From: Lumbricus terrestris
Taxonomy: Eukaryota; Annelida; Clitellata; Crassiclitellata; Lumbricidae
Assembly (NCBI GenBank): GCA_949752735.1
Contig: OX457036.1
Coordinates: 90,615,908-90,679,907 of the forward strand
DNA length: 64,000 nucleotides
Reading direction: 5' to 3'
How positions within the stretch are numbered: position 1 is the first letter of the stretch; each line of letters begins with the position of its first letter. Under the pieces are notes generated by a model that worked only from the letters and a program-made list of their open reading frames with translations, searched no databases and was not told where the DNA came from. The translations under genes and the position numbers were made by a program. Shown one piece after another: positions 31,396 through 42,860 of this stretch.

Positions 31396-32591
31396 TCTAT
31401 ATAAATAAAGAGAAGATTCTGTCTCTTTGTTTGACCTGAATGCATTTCAACACTTTTTGAGCTTTCACTCTAAACCTTTGCTACTCTGTCGGTCTCAGCA
31501 TGGGACACCCTGTGGAAGGTTGACGAATCTCTACCACCATGGGCCCAGGGTAGGGGGCGAAAACCCTTATTTTCGCTCATCGATCAAGATGTATTTCGAC
31601 AGTTCTTAATTTTTTCAATTCAAACCTTCACTATACTGTGTCAGTGTGGACGTTGGGCATCCGGTGGACGGGTTGGCTGGTGGGGGCAAAAACCCTAATT
31701 TTTGCTGTTTGACCCGATGCATTTCCACATTTTTTTCAGCTTTTCACTCCAAGCCTTCACTACTTAGTGTCAGCATGGCACAGCCGGTGGATGGGTTGGC
31801 GAATCTCTACCACCATGGAGACCAGGATGGGGGGGGGGGACGAAAATCCCCATTTTCGCCATAAATTTCCATGTACAGTTCTTCACCTGAAACGTTACAG
31901 CTATAGTGCTACAGCAAGATCAATCCACACATTCAAAAAACTTGGATACCGTCTACTACACACGTCGAGGCATGGTGGGCCGGTGACACGAAACGGAGTA
32001 TCCCCCCTGAAAGCCATCCGGGGGGATGAACTAATCTATCCCCCCGGATGGAATTAACCAGTCTATACTATCCGGGGGATAAACCATTCTATCCCCTTTT
32101 TGAAAAATGAGCATAATAAAAAAATTTATGCTGTAATCAAAATTTAAAGCTACTCTAATTGTTTTAAGTGTCCTAAGCAATGCTCAGATAAAGGCAACTC
32201 GAATTTATTTAGTGACTCTGAGTGTTTTTAAGTGTTTTAAAAGTTTTAAGTGCTCTAAAAACAGTGCAAAAGAAATTGTATTGTAAGAATAAACATACTT
32301 GTTAGTGTCATTGTTCAACATAAAGCAGATTAAAATTAATTTGCCAAAAAAAATACATGCGGAAGCGGTTTTTTCGACTTTTTGTAATTTGGGGGGGATA
32401 CAATTAATACGGGGGATACTCTATTTCGTGACACCGGCGAGTTATGGGCGTTGGTCGGCGACTGGAATGGAAGGAAAAGTGGGGTGGGGAGTAGGAGTGG
32501 GGATTGGGTGAAGTGAGGGTAGAGAAGTAGAGTATTGGCCGGGAACGGGGCGAATCCTAAAAATCCCGGGCAACGTCGGGTACCCAGCTAG
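31396..32591 (+). mobile_element. Non-autonomous Helitron
   Basis: The 5' end TCTATATAAATAAAGAGAAG follows an A. The 3' end has a CCCGGGCAACGTCGGGTAC hairpin, then CTAG immediately before a T. This is the expected A|TC...CTAG|T insertion. The interior has about three tandem ~115-150-bp units around GTTGGCGAATCTCTACCACC. No Rep/helicase frame is present. A second element is nested at about 31980-32440. The 3' end lies 159 bp upstream of the EXOSC2 start. Confidence 0.8.
31980..32440. mobile_element. TIR element nested in the Helitron
   Basis: GCCGGTGACACGAAACGGAG on the left is inverted as ATTTCGTGACACCGGC on the right, with GTATCCCCC and GGGGGATAC just inside. No flanking duplication is clear. 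The interior (TCCTAAGCAATG...CAACTCGAATTTA...GACTCTGAGTG) is shared with the hAT MITE at 11069-12053. Confidence 0.65.
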
Positions 32592-32750
32592 TATTCTATT
32601 AATAATAGTTCGCCTCATAATATAATATTACTTTAATCCAGATTGAGAATAAACGAATTCAGATTGGTTCATGCCATAGATATATGTATGGTTCATGGAT
32701 GAATTCTATGGGTTTGCGAGCAGTGCCAGTGGGAATACTGGATTTTGAAA

Positions 32751-35700
32751 ATGGAGAACGTGATCATTCGTTCGGCTTCTTCTCGAGTACGAACACCAAG
32801 AATAGTTTCAGATGAAAGAACGAATTTAGTTATTCCAGGCGACGAGATTACCGCTGAAAAAGGATACACAAGGTTGGCTTATTATTATGCTATTGGAATG
32901 ATGTGTTATGAAGCGTTTGCCAGGAGAGCGATAATGGAGGTGTGACTTAATAATAATAATAATAATATTCCTTTTAATGATTCAATCTGACACACCGCAG
33001 AATGATTACAGGTACAGGTTATACGAAATACGGCCCACTATAGCACGACACGTAGGTCGGGTTTACAGCAGTGGGTTCGGTAACTTAACTAATGGCCTAA
33101 GTGCTGGATCGCTCATGATTCGGCCAAGCCAGAAGTGGGAGGGGCTATCTTTATTATCAGCAGATCCCGAGTCAAACAACGCAACATCAAAGCGCCAATG
33201 GCAGCTAACAGAAACTGGTTATATTTTATAATGACTCGGTAGCAAGTAACTTTTTTTATAAATTTGATGAAAAATATTTCCTGACAAAATTGAAGCGGGA
33301 TTTTTCGTGTGAGGGTCGGTTAGGGCTCAGGTTAGGCGTCGTGAGGGTCGGTTAGGGTTAGTTTTAGGGTTAGTGCAGTCATTCTGAAGCTGGATTGATG
33401 AACAATAATTTTCAGTGAAAAATGGCTGAAAAATATTTCCTGACGAAATAGAAGCGGGATTTATCGAACAAATTCTTGCCTAAAGAGAAGCTGGATCGAT
33501 TAAAAGGATTCTCGGCAAACTAGAAGTTGGATTTATTAAAGATAACAACGCTGCAACGTTAGTTCTTGGTGTCTACCGAGTCATTCTAGAACGTCTACCG
33601 AGTCATTATAGAATATAACCCAGAAACTTTAATAAATTGATGCCCTGAGCGAGGCTTGAACCCGGGTCGCGTGGATGACACTCAGTTTATCGACTAGCGC
33701 GCTCTCAACTGAGCTACGGACCCCCCCCCCAACTTTCTGCAGCCAATTTTATTTTGATCACATATTCAGTTCCCGAAAAAGACGAAATAAAAATTCGCAG
33801 TTAACAGTTTGCAATCTGAAGTAAAGTGACAATTGCACTTTGTAGATATCCCATCTGAATCAGAACTGTTGTTGCTGATGTTATTTATCTCAAGCACGTA
33901 TGTTACACCGAAGGTTTAGATTTTAAACAAGGGCTGTACACGAGGGTATACGCGGGTATACAGCATATACTCACCTCCGGCGAAAAACGGCATCGCATAC
34001 TCACCTCCCGAAAAGTAGGGTATACGCGGGGAAAAAAGCAGGGTACACCGTACAGTGTACACGCTAGTAAATCAGGTGCACACGGCTGTTTAAGATGGTT
34101 TTTTGGCCGGATGACTAAAAAAAAAAGGTCATCAGATTTTTCGGATGGAAAAAGTGGACAAGATTTTGGCCGGATAAAAAAAAGAGGGGGGCGGAATTTT
34201 CCCGAGATCAGCGTGTACTCACCTCAAAATTTATCAGTACAGCCCTGTTTTAAACTGATCCTGGTTTTCAAGTGAATGTCGTCAATTTATAACTATGCCT
34301 ATTTCATTGACTAAACTAAGGCAATGTGTTGCATTCAGCCATGTTTTTTTATCCAGCATTTCTGTGTTGGGCTGAGCATAAGCTCTGTAATGAAATTCAG
34401 CAACAGAATATTTTAAAATGTGTTCTTTCTTTTTCATTTTCTAGCGGACATGGAGTATATGTTCAAGACGATAAGATTGTGGCATCACTGCCTGGTACTC
34501 TTCAGCAAGTAAACAGACTAATTACGGTGAAGCCTCTAAAAGCAAGGTATGTGATGCTAATTACTATAACTAATCATATCATTAATTAATAATTGATGTT
34601 ATGCGATTTACTAGCAAGAGCATATTTTCTCGTTCTTTGTTATTTAGGAGCCAACATTTTTAGATGTGATTGCAATAAGCCGTGTTTTGGAGCGGTGATC
34701 TGATTGGTGTAAACAGGAGTGTCTCGTGAGGTTGAGTTATATAAATTTACAGTTGCAATTGGTTTTTTAATGCTGCAGACAAAGGAAACCAAAATTGTGT
34801 TATTGTAATCACGATAATGAATTTTCTTTTATGCATTAGAAATCAGCATGGTTACAATAGTTAATTAATTGTTTTGTTATTGCAGGTACATTGCGAGCAC
34901 AAGTGACGTCATCGTTGGCAGAGTTCTTGAAGTCGGTCAGAAACGTTGGAAAGTTGACATCAAGACTTTTGTTGATGCTACTCTTAATCTATCTTCAGTT
35001 AATCTACCTACGGGGGAACAGGTGTGGAAAATTCAACTGAAAATTCAGAAGAATCTTAGATTTGTTTGGGATAAAAGGAAAACTTTACTTAAACTTACAA
35101 GAAGACGACTTTATAATCAGTGTTTGAATTGGATGTATGTAGGTGACATTTGGGAAGCCATGAATGAATGAACGATTGAGAAAATAAATTAATTTCAAAT
35201 GAGCTTTCAACTTCAATATGCTATACATCTATCTATCTAACGTGCGGTCTGTCTATATATGGAATATATATCGCGTCCTGTCTGGATTACTTCAGAGTGC
35301 TCCCAATTCAAGGAGCACAGCCAAAGAGGAGAATAATAGATAACATGTGTGTGAGAAGTGCTTGGAAAGAATCAGCAGAGAGTGATATAAATGAGACAAA
35401 AGAATTCAACTTGAAATAAGTTCAGGTTAGCGTTCACGATCGTATTGAATGAATTATTGAAAAGAGTTTGGATAGGCTGTGTAGTGTGTGCATGCGGTCT
35501 CTTGTGTCGATTTGACTCTGGAACGTTCATGTCTTAACGTAACTGAATATTCAGTAATTTATTTAATTGTTTAGCAAATGTGATTTTTTTTACAGAGAAT
35601 CAAGTGTGATGAAGACGAGAAGTGGATGCGGGAGTATCTGAGTGAAGGCGATGTGATCTGTGTATCCTTTCGTTGTTCTATCATCCTACGTTTGAATTGT

Positions 35701-38700
35701 GCTGACTGGAAAAGTCCGCTCTCAAGTGCTGGAATTGTCTGTACAATGTACATTGTCCTTCTACCACTGCTTCTGCAAGCTGTATCACTATACATAATAT
35801 AGAATTAATATTTAATTGTTGAGGCATGTAGCGTGTAGGCAATGCAGCCTCATTTTGGTGCGCTATTAAACTTTCTGTCAATACAGTAATATCCAGACTC
35901 TTGATATATATATAGTGCAGTAAACTTAATAATAAGTTGATGCCCTGTGCATTGATATTTTTAAATAGTCACTGGTGCTGTAGGAGTTGCTAATTGCTAA
36001 TTTAATAATAATAATAATAGTGATGTATAAAAAGGTAAATCTTACTTTACGCAGCTTTACTACGGGAAAAGTGATTCCTCAGAGTACAAGCTGAAAACAT
36101 CGCTGACATTTTCTTTAACTGAGCTTTCAGGCAGAAGTTGTTGGTGTAAACTCTGTGGGAAATGTCAACATTCAGATCAGAAGCAGTTTCCATGGAAAAG
36201 TGAGTCGGATTCAATTTCCGTAGCCCCCTCCATCTTGAGCAGATGCTGAATTCTGTTCATAGGAGCTTGCTTTTGGAACAATCTTCCTCTTAATGTACAA
36301 GTTGCTCTTTCAATTCACACTCATTTCCTATTTATCTCGATGATTCAGAGCAAGGTAATTGCTTTGGTTTCACAGTCACTTTTGGTACACTCTCGTTGTT
36401 ATAATATTAAGTCTTACTTTTTCTATCGGTTATTGTTCGATAGCCATGTATGGGAGGCATCTTAAAGATCTGCTATTTGGATGTTTTGCTACATTACTTA
36501 TCCAATTGAATATAGCAAATCTCTTAAACAGCAGATTTAAGGCACTTCCCAGACATGGCTATCGAACAATAACTGAGAGAAAGTGTTTGAACATTTCATA
36601 TATACTGCATTTTAAACGAATCTCACATCTGCTGTCTGTGTTAGGCTGAGTATGTTAAGGTTTTTTAAGAACTAAAAAGTTATCTTTAGAAAAATAATGC
36701 TTGGCTAACGAGAAAGTCACCAGTCGTTTGTATGATCCCACTCACATCATACACATACATGCACATTTGCAGACACTTACATGCATGCTTGCACACACTC
36801 CGCTCAATAACTGGAGCAGCTTGCCGTTGACACCATGTATGCAGTTGACACAGAATGTATGCACCGAATGATTGTTGAATGTTGTAGCTTGGACAGGGAA
36901 CGTTAATCTCCGTGTCACCATCGTTAATCAAGAAGCGAAAATCTCACGTCCACAGTCTGAGCTTCGGTGCAAACATCATCCTTGGCAACAACGGTTACAT
37001 CTGGATCGCGCCTGCGAGTGCTGACAAGGCCGTTGGATTCGAACAGAACCTTGAGGTTTGGTAGCATGAATAATATTCATCGTTATATATGCTGTCTGGA
37101 AACTCACTAGGGTGTAAAACATTGGGAAATCGAACTGCATGATCACTTCGTTTGGGACTGACTATACGTTGTTTATTTATTTCTGTTGTATCTAAAATTG
37201 TATGATTGATATCATTGGCTTCAAATGTGGCCGCTGTTAGTGACTAATTGTGCATTTGTTTTTATCCATTACATTTATCAGGAGGGTCCTGCGTTCTTTT
37301 AATACTTCCGATCTGGTGATCTTCTCATACAACTCAATAAATCACAGAGTGAATTGGTTTGTTCTCATTTCTTTAGCTAAAACTGTGAGCATGTGTCTGA
37401 AATGCGAAATTTTTTTGCAATTTTTAATTTCTTCATTGTGCATGTGTTGTTTAAATGATTCTGCGTTGCGAACTTTTGAATTGATTTGGTTGATGAAGAA
37501 ACAGCCAAAGGTAATTCGTTGTTGCAATAATCGTGAGTGGTTTTGTGATGAATCGTGTGTGACTGTTGAAATTCTTCGTTGTAGCCTGTGCCTCGGGCAG
37601 AGCTGGAGGTTGTGGCACGTCTTCGAAACTGTATCCTGGCGCTGGCCGAGAGATGGATGATGCTCTTCGACACAAGCATCGTCTATGCTTATGAAGCATC
37701 TGCTAGCTATCAGGTATCTTTCTTACTTATTATTATTATTATTATTATGAACTAGCTGGGGTACCCGGCCTCTATTCGATTTTCTCACTCAATACTAATG
37801 AAGGAATAAAGTGAGTATAACTTCAGCTAGAAAAAAAATGCTTTCTGTAAAGAGCGTTTTTGAAGTAGAGCAATTGTAGAGTATCAATGTATACGAAAGG
37901 TCAGAAACCGACATGTGACACGTTTTCAGCTCGTGTGCCACAAATTATGACCCCATTACAAAACAATCTCTGAATGTACTTCTGCAAGTGTGTGTCTGTC
38001 TGTCTGCATGTGTATGTATGTGTCTCTCTATCTCTCTGTAATAATAATTACAACAATTTATATGGCGCAGTAACACAGCCATGCCGTTTCAAGGACACCT
38101 TTCAAAGCAGTTAATGATCATGTTATATCAGAGTTTCTGTAGTGAAATGAAATGTTTATAATGTCACCTGGTGCCGTCAGCTCTTGGAGCTCTGGCGACA
38201 TTCTTGATGTATCCTCTCCAGTGTCTCCTCTCTCTTGTTGCCTCTCTCAGCTCCTCTAGGCTCATGCCAGACTTTTCCTGTACCTCATCCAACCATCTCT
38301 TCCTCGGTCTTCCGCGTCTCGTTTATAATGTAGGTATAGTTATTCATATATTTTTTATATTTATTTGCACTTAGTCTCATCTATGCACAAGTTTTTATTT
38401 GTATGCATTTATATAAAAAAGCACAGAACAGAGAAGAATGGAGACGTAAAGCATTCGAACCTGCCTAGGGGCAGAGAACGCAAAGAAGAAGAAGATTTAT
38501 ATTTATACTTTAATATAGGTATTATTTTGCTGTATGCAGTCTGTTTAAAATATCTGGCATTTTTGTTTCTTTCGGCTAATAGCTGCATTTTAAGGATATT
38601 TCATTTGACGTGTTTTGTGAAATTTCTTGTGTGTGCAAAGGCCAAGGAATTGCTACTACCCGAAGTGAAACAAGAGATTGTCAACTTGACGCAACAACGG

Positions 38701-38727
38701 CTGACGAACGAATGGACCGACAAGTGA
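32751..38727 (+). CDS. EXOSC2: Exosome complex component RRP4
   Basis: Eight exons join in phase: 32751-32872, 34445-34546, 34886-35021, 35596-35661, 36131-36199, 36888-37055, 37585-37713 and 38641-38727. They give 292 aa, one residue short of the human protein. RRP4 is one of the three S1/KH cap subunits of the RNA exosome and helps thread RNA into the core, in nucleus and cytoplasm. The N-terminal LVIPGDEITAEKGY is followed by GHGVYVQDDKIVASLPGT. The S1 domain comprises DVIVGRVLEVGQKRWKVDI and LNLSSVNLPTGE. The KH domain has its GxxG loop as GNNG (198-201) in IILGNNGYIWI. The C-terminal MMLFDTSIVYAYEAS helix also matches. The start is the ATG before the conserved N-terminus. All introns are GT-AG. 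Intron 1 carries two DNA elements and intron 5 a long hairpin. Confidence 0.97.
33229..33608. mobile_element. ~380-bp TIR element in EXOSC2 intron 1
   Basis: TAATGACTCGGTAG on the left and CTACCGAGTCATTA on the right are inverted and flanked by TA. The right terminus is present twice (33572 and 33594). The interior has telomere-like GAGGGTCGGTTAGGGTTAG repeats and the same ~40-bp AGAAGC.GGATT module as the element at 12940-13417. Confidence 0.65.
33640..33725 (-). repeat. tRNA-like sequence, probably a SINE head or tRNA relic
   Basis: On the minus strand GTAGCTCAGTTGAGAGCGC is a good A-box/D-arm and GGGTTCAAGCC a near-consensus B box. The acceptor and T stems do not pair, so this is not a functional tRNA. 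Confidence 0.45.
33929..34247. mobile_element. 319-bp hAT-like MITE in EXOSC2 intron 1, TSD TTTTAAAC
   Basis: Ends AAGGGCTGTAC and GTACAGCCCTG are inverted. TTTTAAAC is duplicated exactly at 33921-33928 and 34248-34255. The interior has GTATACGCGGG and ACTCACCTC repeats and an AGGTCATCAGATTTTTCGG phrase, also seen in the MITE at 5780-6149. Confidence 0.9.
36405..36598. repeat. Long foldback hairpin in EXOSC2 intron 5
   Basis: The left arm (about 36405-36500) and right arm (about 36508-36598) are inverted copies with about 80% identity. They include the perfect block GTTATTGTTCGATAGCCATG and its complement. The loop is only about 10 bases. This is either a foldback MITE or a hairpin-RNA source. 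Confidence 0.75.
38170..38325 (-). repeat. LINE ORF fragment (antisense) in EXOSC2 intron 7
   Basis: On the minus strand it reads RGRPRKRWLDEVQEK, then LREATRERRHWRGYIKNVA. This is the C-terminal sequence common in invertebrate LINE-derived proteins. It is short, isolated and not part of EXOSC2. Confidence 0.65.
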
Positions 38728-38766
38728 CAGTGGAACTTTCTTTCCTCATCTGTTGTCTGTGTTTAA

Positions 38767-38827
38767 GTTGCGTTCCATTGTCTTAAGTTGTGTTCCATTG
38801 TCTTAAGTTGTGTTCCATTGTCTTTAG
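38767..38827. repeat. 21-bp tandem repeat in EXOSC2 3' UTR
   Basis: GTTGTGTTCCATTGTCTTAA occurs nearly three times, 40 bases after the stop. Confidence 0.85.
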
Positions 38828-38998
38828 ACTGAACTTTTGGCAGCAGAAACATCTTATTCATTGTTTTCTATATAAACTTGGATTCTGAATTCAACATACA
38901 CTTGTTAATGTGAAGGAACATGATTATTAAGATACTTTTTACTGAAGTCTCCTTTTCAACCGGGACTGGGTTGGGAGCATTTTCTCCTTGGTTTTGGA

Positions 38999-39004
38999 AA
39001 TAAA
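38999..39004 (+). promoter_or_regulatory. Candidate EXOSC2 polyadenylation signal
   Basis: AATAAA lies 272 bases downstream of the stop codon, in a plausible 3' UTR. Confidence 0.5.
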
Positions 39005-39252
39005 CGTATATACATATTACATAGCCTACAATGTCATATAATTATGGTAGAGAAGATGGCAGGCTTGTCCTCTATTTTAAAGGTATTTCTAATAAGTTAT
39101 AAATTGTCATCTTTCACAAGTTCATTTCCAAGTTGTGAAAATGATCCACAATTACTTTGCAAATATTTTTGAGAATACGATTAATTTCAATAAATAAATA
39201 AAAATTATAATTGAAGATCTATAAGTATACCACCTCACGTTGATCGTTTGTG

Positions 39253-40453
39253 CGACTATCCATAAATGACGTCATGCGCCTGGGGGGTGAGGGAGTCGTA
39301 TCTGTGACGCATGGAGGGAGTGTTTAAGAAATGTCACATCAAGCCTCAAAATGCATAGCCTTAGGCCTATTTAAAAATTCCACATAAATTTAATGCACAA
39401 AATAATGTGCTATGCAAATTTTCTTGACACATAGATTTGAATCTTCTTTTAAACCACATTAATGATGTTATTAACATAAACCACCGGTATAACGTGGGAG
39501 CTTTCAAAGACTTTAAGTTTAGAATGTAATAGCAGGTAAATGACATTTTTTGTCTATAAATATTGAAGATTATAAAGGTTATATGATGAGCAATGATAAT
39601 CTAGACTCCGAATTTGGATTGTTACGGGTTGCTATTATTAAGCATTTTTAATAATTGTAATGATTCTACCAGGACTTTTCATTCTGTGGAATGCATAATG
39701 ATTGTTCATGCGTTTGTAGTTTCACGTTTGGTCTACTGCAGCGTCATATATGGTAGACTTCCAGCCTCTCGGATAGGGTACCTTAATTGGGTACTGCGCA
39801 CCGCAGCCCGCCTCATAGTCCGCATTCCCAGGTTTGGCCGAGTCCTTGAGTAGATTGGGATGTACTCCACTGGCTCCCTTAACCTCAGTGCATTGAATAT
39901 CAACTTTGTGCCTTGGTCTGGCACTGTTTTGAGGGTTTAGCCTCTTTAAACGTGCAGGAACTATGCTGCTTCACCAAGCATGTCCAGTGCCCCTGCTCTC
40001 TCCGTTCAGCTGCACAACTGAAACTTATTGTTCCCTGCTCACGGGCTGCTATCAGGCAGCGCTGTTCTTTCTCCATGGCTGACCCTACGACCTAGAATGA
40101 GCTCCCTGTTATTCTTTGTCAAATACTTGTTGGTCTTTCTGCTTCATTTCTCACTCTTCTTAGGACTCTTATTCTACCAGGATTTGACTGGGAGAACTCC
40201 TGAGTAGTTACCTTTAAGGGGCGCTATATCAAATTGCTATTTAATTCATAATTCTCCATTTTTCTTCACCCTGCTATATTTTCAAGTATTTTTATAGTTA
40301 TAATTACTTTATTTGATAATTAGGCTATAATATAACATTCTCAAAATCTAGGGTATTAGGGGGTGCAGAACTTTGTGATGTCATATTTGTGGGTGTTGTG
40401 ACAAGGGGGGTAAAAATCGTCCTAGACTTCGTGACGTCATTTATAAACGGCCT
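39253..40453. mobile_element. Decayed Harbinger-like element with L2 fragment inside
   Basis: CTATCCATAAATGACGTCATGCGCC on the left and GTGACGTCATTTATAAACGG on the right are imperfect inverted ends, related to those at 128-931. The L2-like fragment at 39640-40255 lies within. Confidence 0.5.
39640..40255 (+). repeat. L2-like LINE 3' fragment
   Basis: The frame at 39710-39840 reads VSRLVYCSVIYGRLPASRIG and RTAARLIVRIPRFG, which matches the C-terminal reverse transcriptase region of L2-type LINEs. Further pieces follow in shifted frames. The tail GACTGGGAGAACTCCTGAGTAG...AAGGGGCGCTATATCAAA is the family's 3' end. Confidence 0.75.
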
Positions 40454-41465
40454 CTGTGTATTGAACGCCACAGGTGTGGCTGCCACCTGTATCACCTTAA
40501 AGACTTAAAATGCAATAGTTGCATAAAATTATTTCGTTTCAGCTGAACCATTCTTTACACTAGGCCTAGGCCGGTAATATTATAACACAATGTCATCTAT
40601 GCGACACTAGCAAAATAATGAGCCATCTATAATACAGCCGCGCACCACCACGTATCAATAGTTGCTCAGGGAGCAACTATTGATTTCCTTGCGGAACATT
40701 ATGATAACGTAAATGCTAATTTAACGAGTCTCGCACCAAGTGAATTAATTTTCGACTAGAGATCATGCATGGTGATACGGAACTTTAATGGATGAAAACA
40801 GGCTATAAATAAATATTAGCACACATGTTACGCGTTGGAAAGCAGACGTGGAGTGTAGCCTGCAGCATAAGGTAAGCTTATTAGCAAAGCCAGAAATGAG
40901 ATTCGAAAACTTAAGTAATGCATAGGCCTATAGCCTATGATTTTATAGCCTATAGTTTTTTTGCGGATAGATTGTAATAGGTGAGGCTTAGGTGCGTTCG
41001 TACAGTGAGTCAGTTAGCCCTATTTGTCTTAAAACCGGGGCGGCTCCAAAGAGGCGCGACAGCTATTAGGTCTATAGTAACTGTTAGGCTATCGGCAAAT
41101 TTAAATGATGAGGTGACGGGAGGGCGAGGCGGAGTTGAACTACGGCAGGGTGGAATGAGAGGAACTGGTCGAACGGAGCGGTTGGACAGTGAACAACTGA
41201 CGGACGGGAGATAGGAAGGTTGAGAGGATTGAAGTGTGTTGTAGGTCTAAGTGCTCAACCTAGCCTATTTCCAGTTAGGCGTGTCGGTCTATTAGCAAAT
41301 CTGTTTCATCTTCAACCTTTGCTCCAATGATTGGATTAGGTAGGTAGGTAGTGTCAGTTTAACGTCACGGTGTGATAACAAAGATCATTAGCAAATTTAG
41401 CGACGCCCTCGATCCTCCTTTACCTAGGCTTGTGACACGGCACTGGCAGAGTGCAACCAGCGGAC
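40454..41465. other. Intergenic and 5' flank of MPHOSPH8
   Basis: No gene seen. TAGGCCTA words cluster around 40560 and 40920. The region just upstream of 41466 should hold the promoter and 5' UTR, but no core motif can be assigned. Confidence 0.45.
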
Positions 41466-42822
41466 ATGGTGGAGTTAATGATTGGATTAAGAAACAGCGG
41501 ACTGAGGGTGCTAAACATTTACGAGGGTGAACCTGAACCGCTCTATGATGAAGCTGAAACGCTCTATGCTAAACGAAACTCGCGCTGCTTCAGTCGCCAT
41601 CTGGCGTTGCAGGCGCTCAAGTTGGAAAAAATGGAGTCGGACGAAGAGACGGAGGAATACGAAGTTGAAAAGATTTTGGGGAAGCGAGTGATCAAAGTGA
41701 GTTAAACTCTGCGTAGAAGTTTGACGTCAACTTTTTGCTCCATTCTTATTATATTTTTTCATGTTGAAGGTCAGTCTGCATGCAGTTTTCTTCGACTTAA
41801 TTGACGTCCTTGTTCGACGGGCGATCTTTCCACAGAGAGGATGATGCTCTACCGTTTAAAATTAAAAGAAAAGAAAACCAGCATAATATTATTTGTCCAA
41901 TTTATACGGAGTTTAGGAGGCGTATACTTTGCCAACCAACAACATTGCGTTATTTGTAGACGTGCATGTGAAATAATGTATAGGCCCCGTTATGTAGGCC
42001 TAATGTTTAGCCTATGCCTTAGTTGGTCTTCGTGTGCGGTGAGGGTAATCCCTAGCCGTGCCTTTTTGGTTGTGGGCCCCCGCTCTGAAATGGCCTCCCC
42101 TTTGTGCTCCTGTCCTAGAGCCCCTTCTAAGACATTCCTCTCCAATCTTAAGACGCGTTCAGAACAATTCGGTGTAGCCTATAGTCTCTCAAGTGAAGAG
42201 CCGCTTTACAAATCTCGCAATGAACGAATGGATATTTGTTCAGGGTACTTGTGGTATCCGTATAATGTAATTAATTGACATTTTTTATATGTAAGGCTAT
42301 TTCATTGACATTTAATTTGATATCTGACTTTTTTTAAACATGTTTGGGCAAAATGGGTGTATAAAATAATGAATTGGGCTGTGCAGTACTTTGCAGAGTG
42401 CTTTATAATGCTTTCTGTACTGTTTCTCACCATGTTCACAGTATTTGGCAGTTTCATGTTTTAGTGGGACGTCTATTGGTAGACTGGATATTCTTATTTT
42501 TAAGAGACACATATTGAGTATTTTACCAGGGTATATAGCCTATGTGCCAGATTTTAGTAAATGCTATGAGTGGCTATAAGAAGTTTTCTAATTTATCAAT
42601 CATGATTTATATAGCGCCCCTTCACTTTACCTACTCAGAGGCGCTCCCGGCCGAGATCAAGTGAAAAAAACAGTCTTCAACAGTTTGTGAAATTGAGAAC
42701 AGCTCTATAAAGTGTAAAAAATTGACTATTATAATATATTGTCTGTCAGGTGTTGTTGGAGACATAAAGTATTGGGGGTTGAAGGCAGTGCTGTTTCAGA
42801 GTTTTTTCATTCTACAACATAA

Positions 42823-42860
<38 letters not shown>

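Noticed and set aside
33640..33725. A possible tRNA gene on the minus strand.
   Set aside because: The A and B boxes are good, but the acceptor and T stems do not pair. A SINE head or relic is more likely.
37250..37660. A 136-codon plus-strand open frame.
   Set aside because: It is out of frame with the EXOSC2 exon it overlaps (37585-37713). Its translation shows no known domain, and it mostly covers intron sequence.
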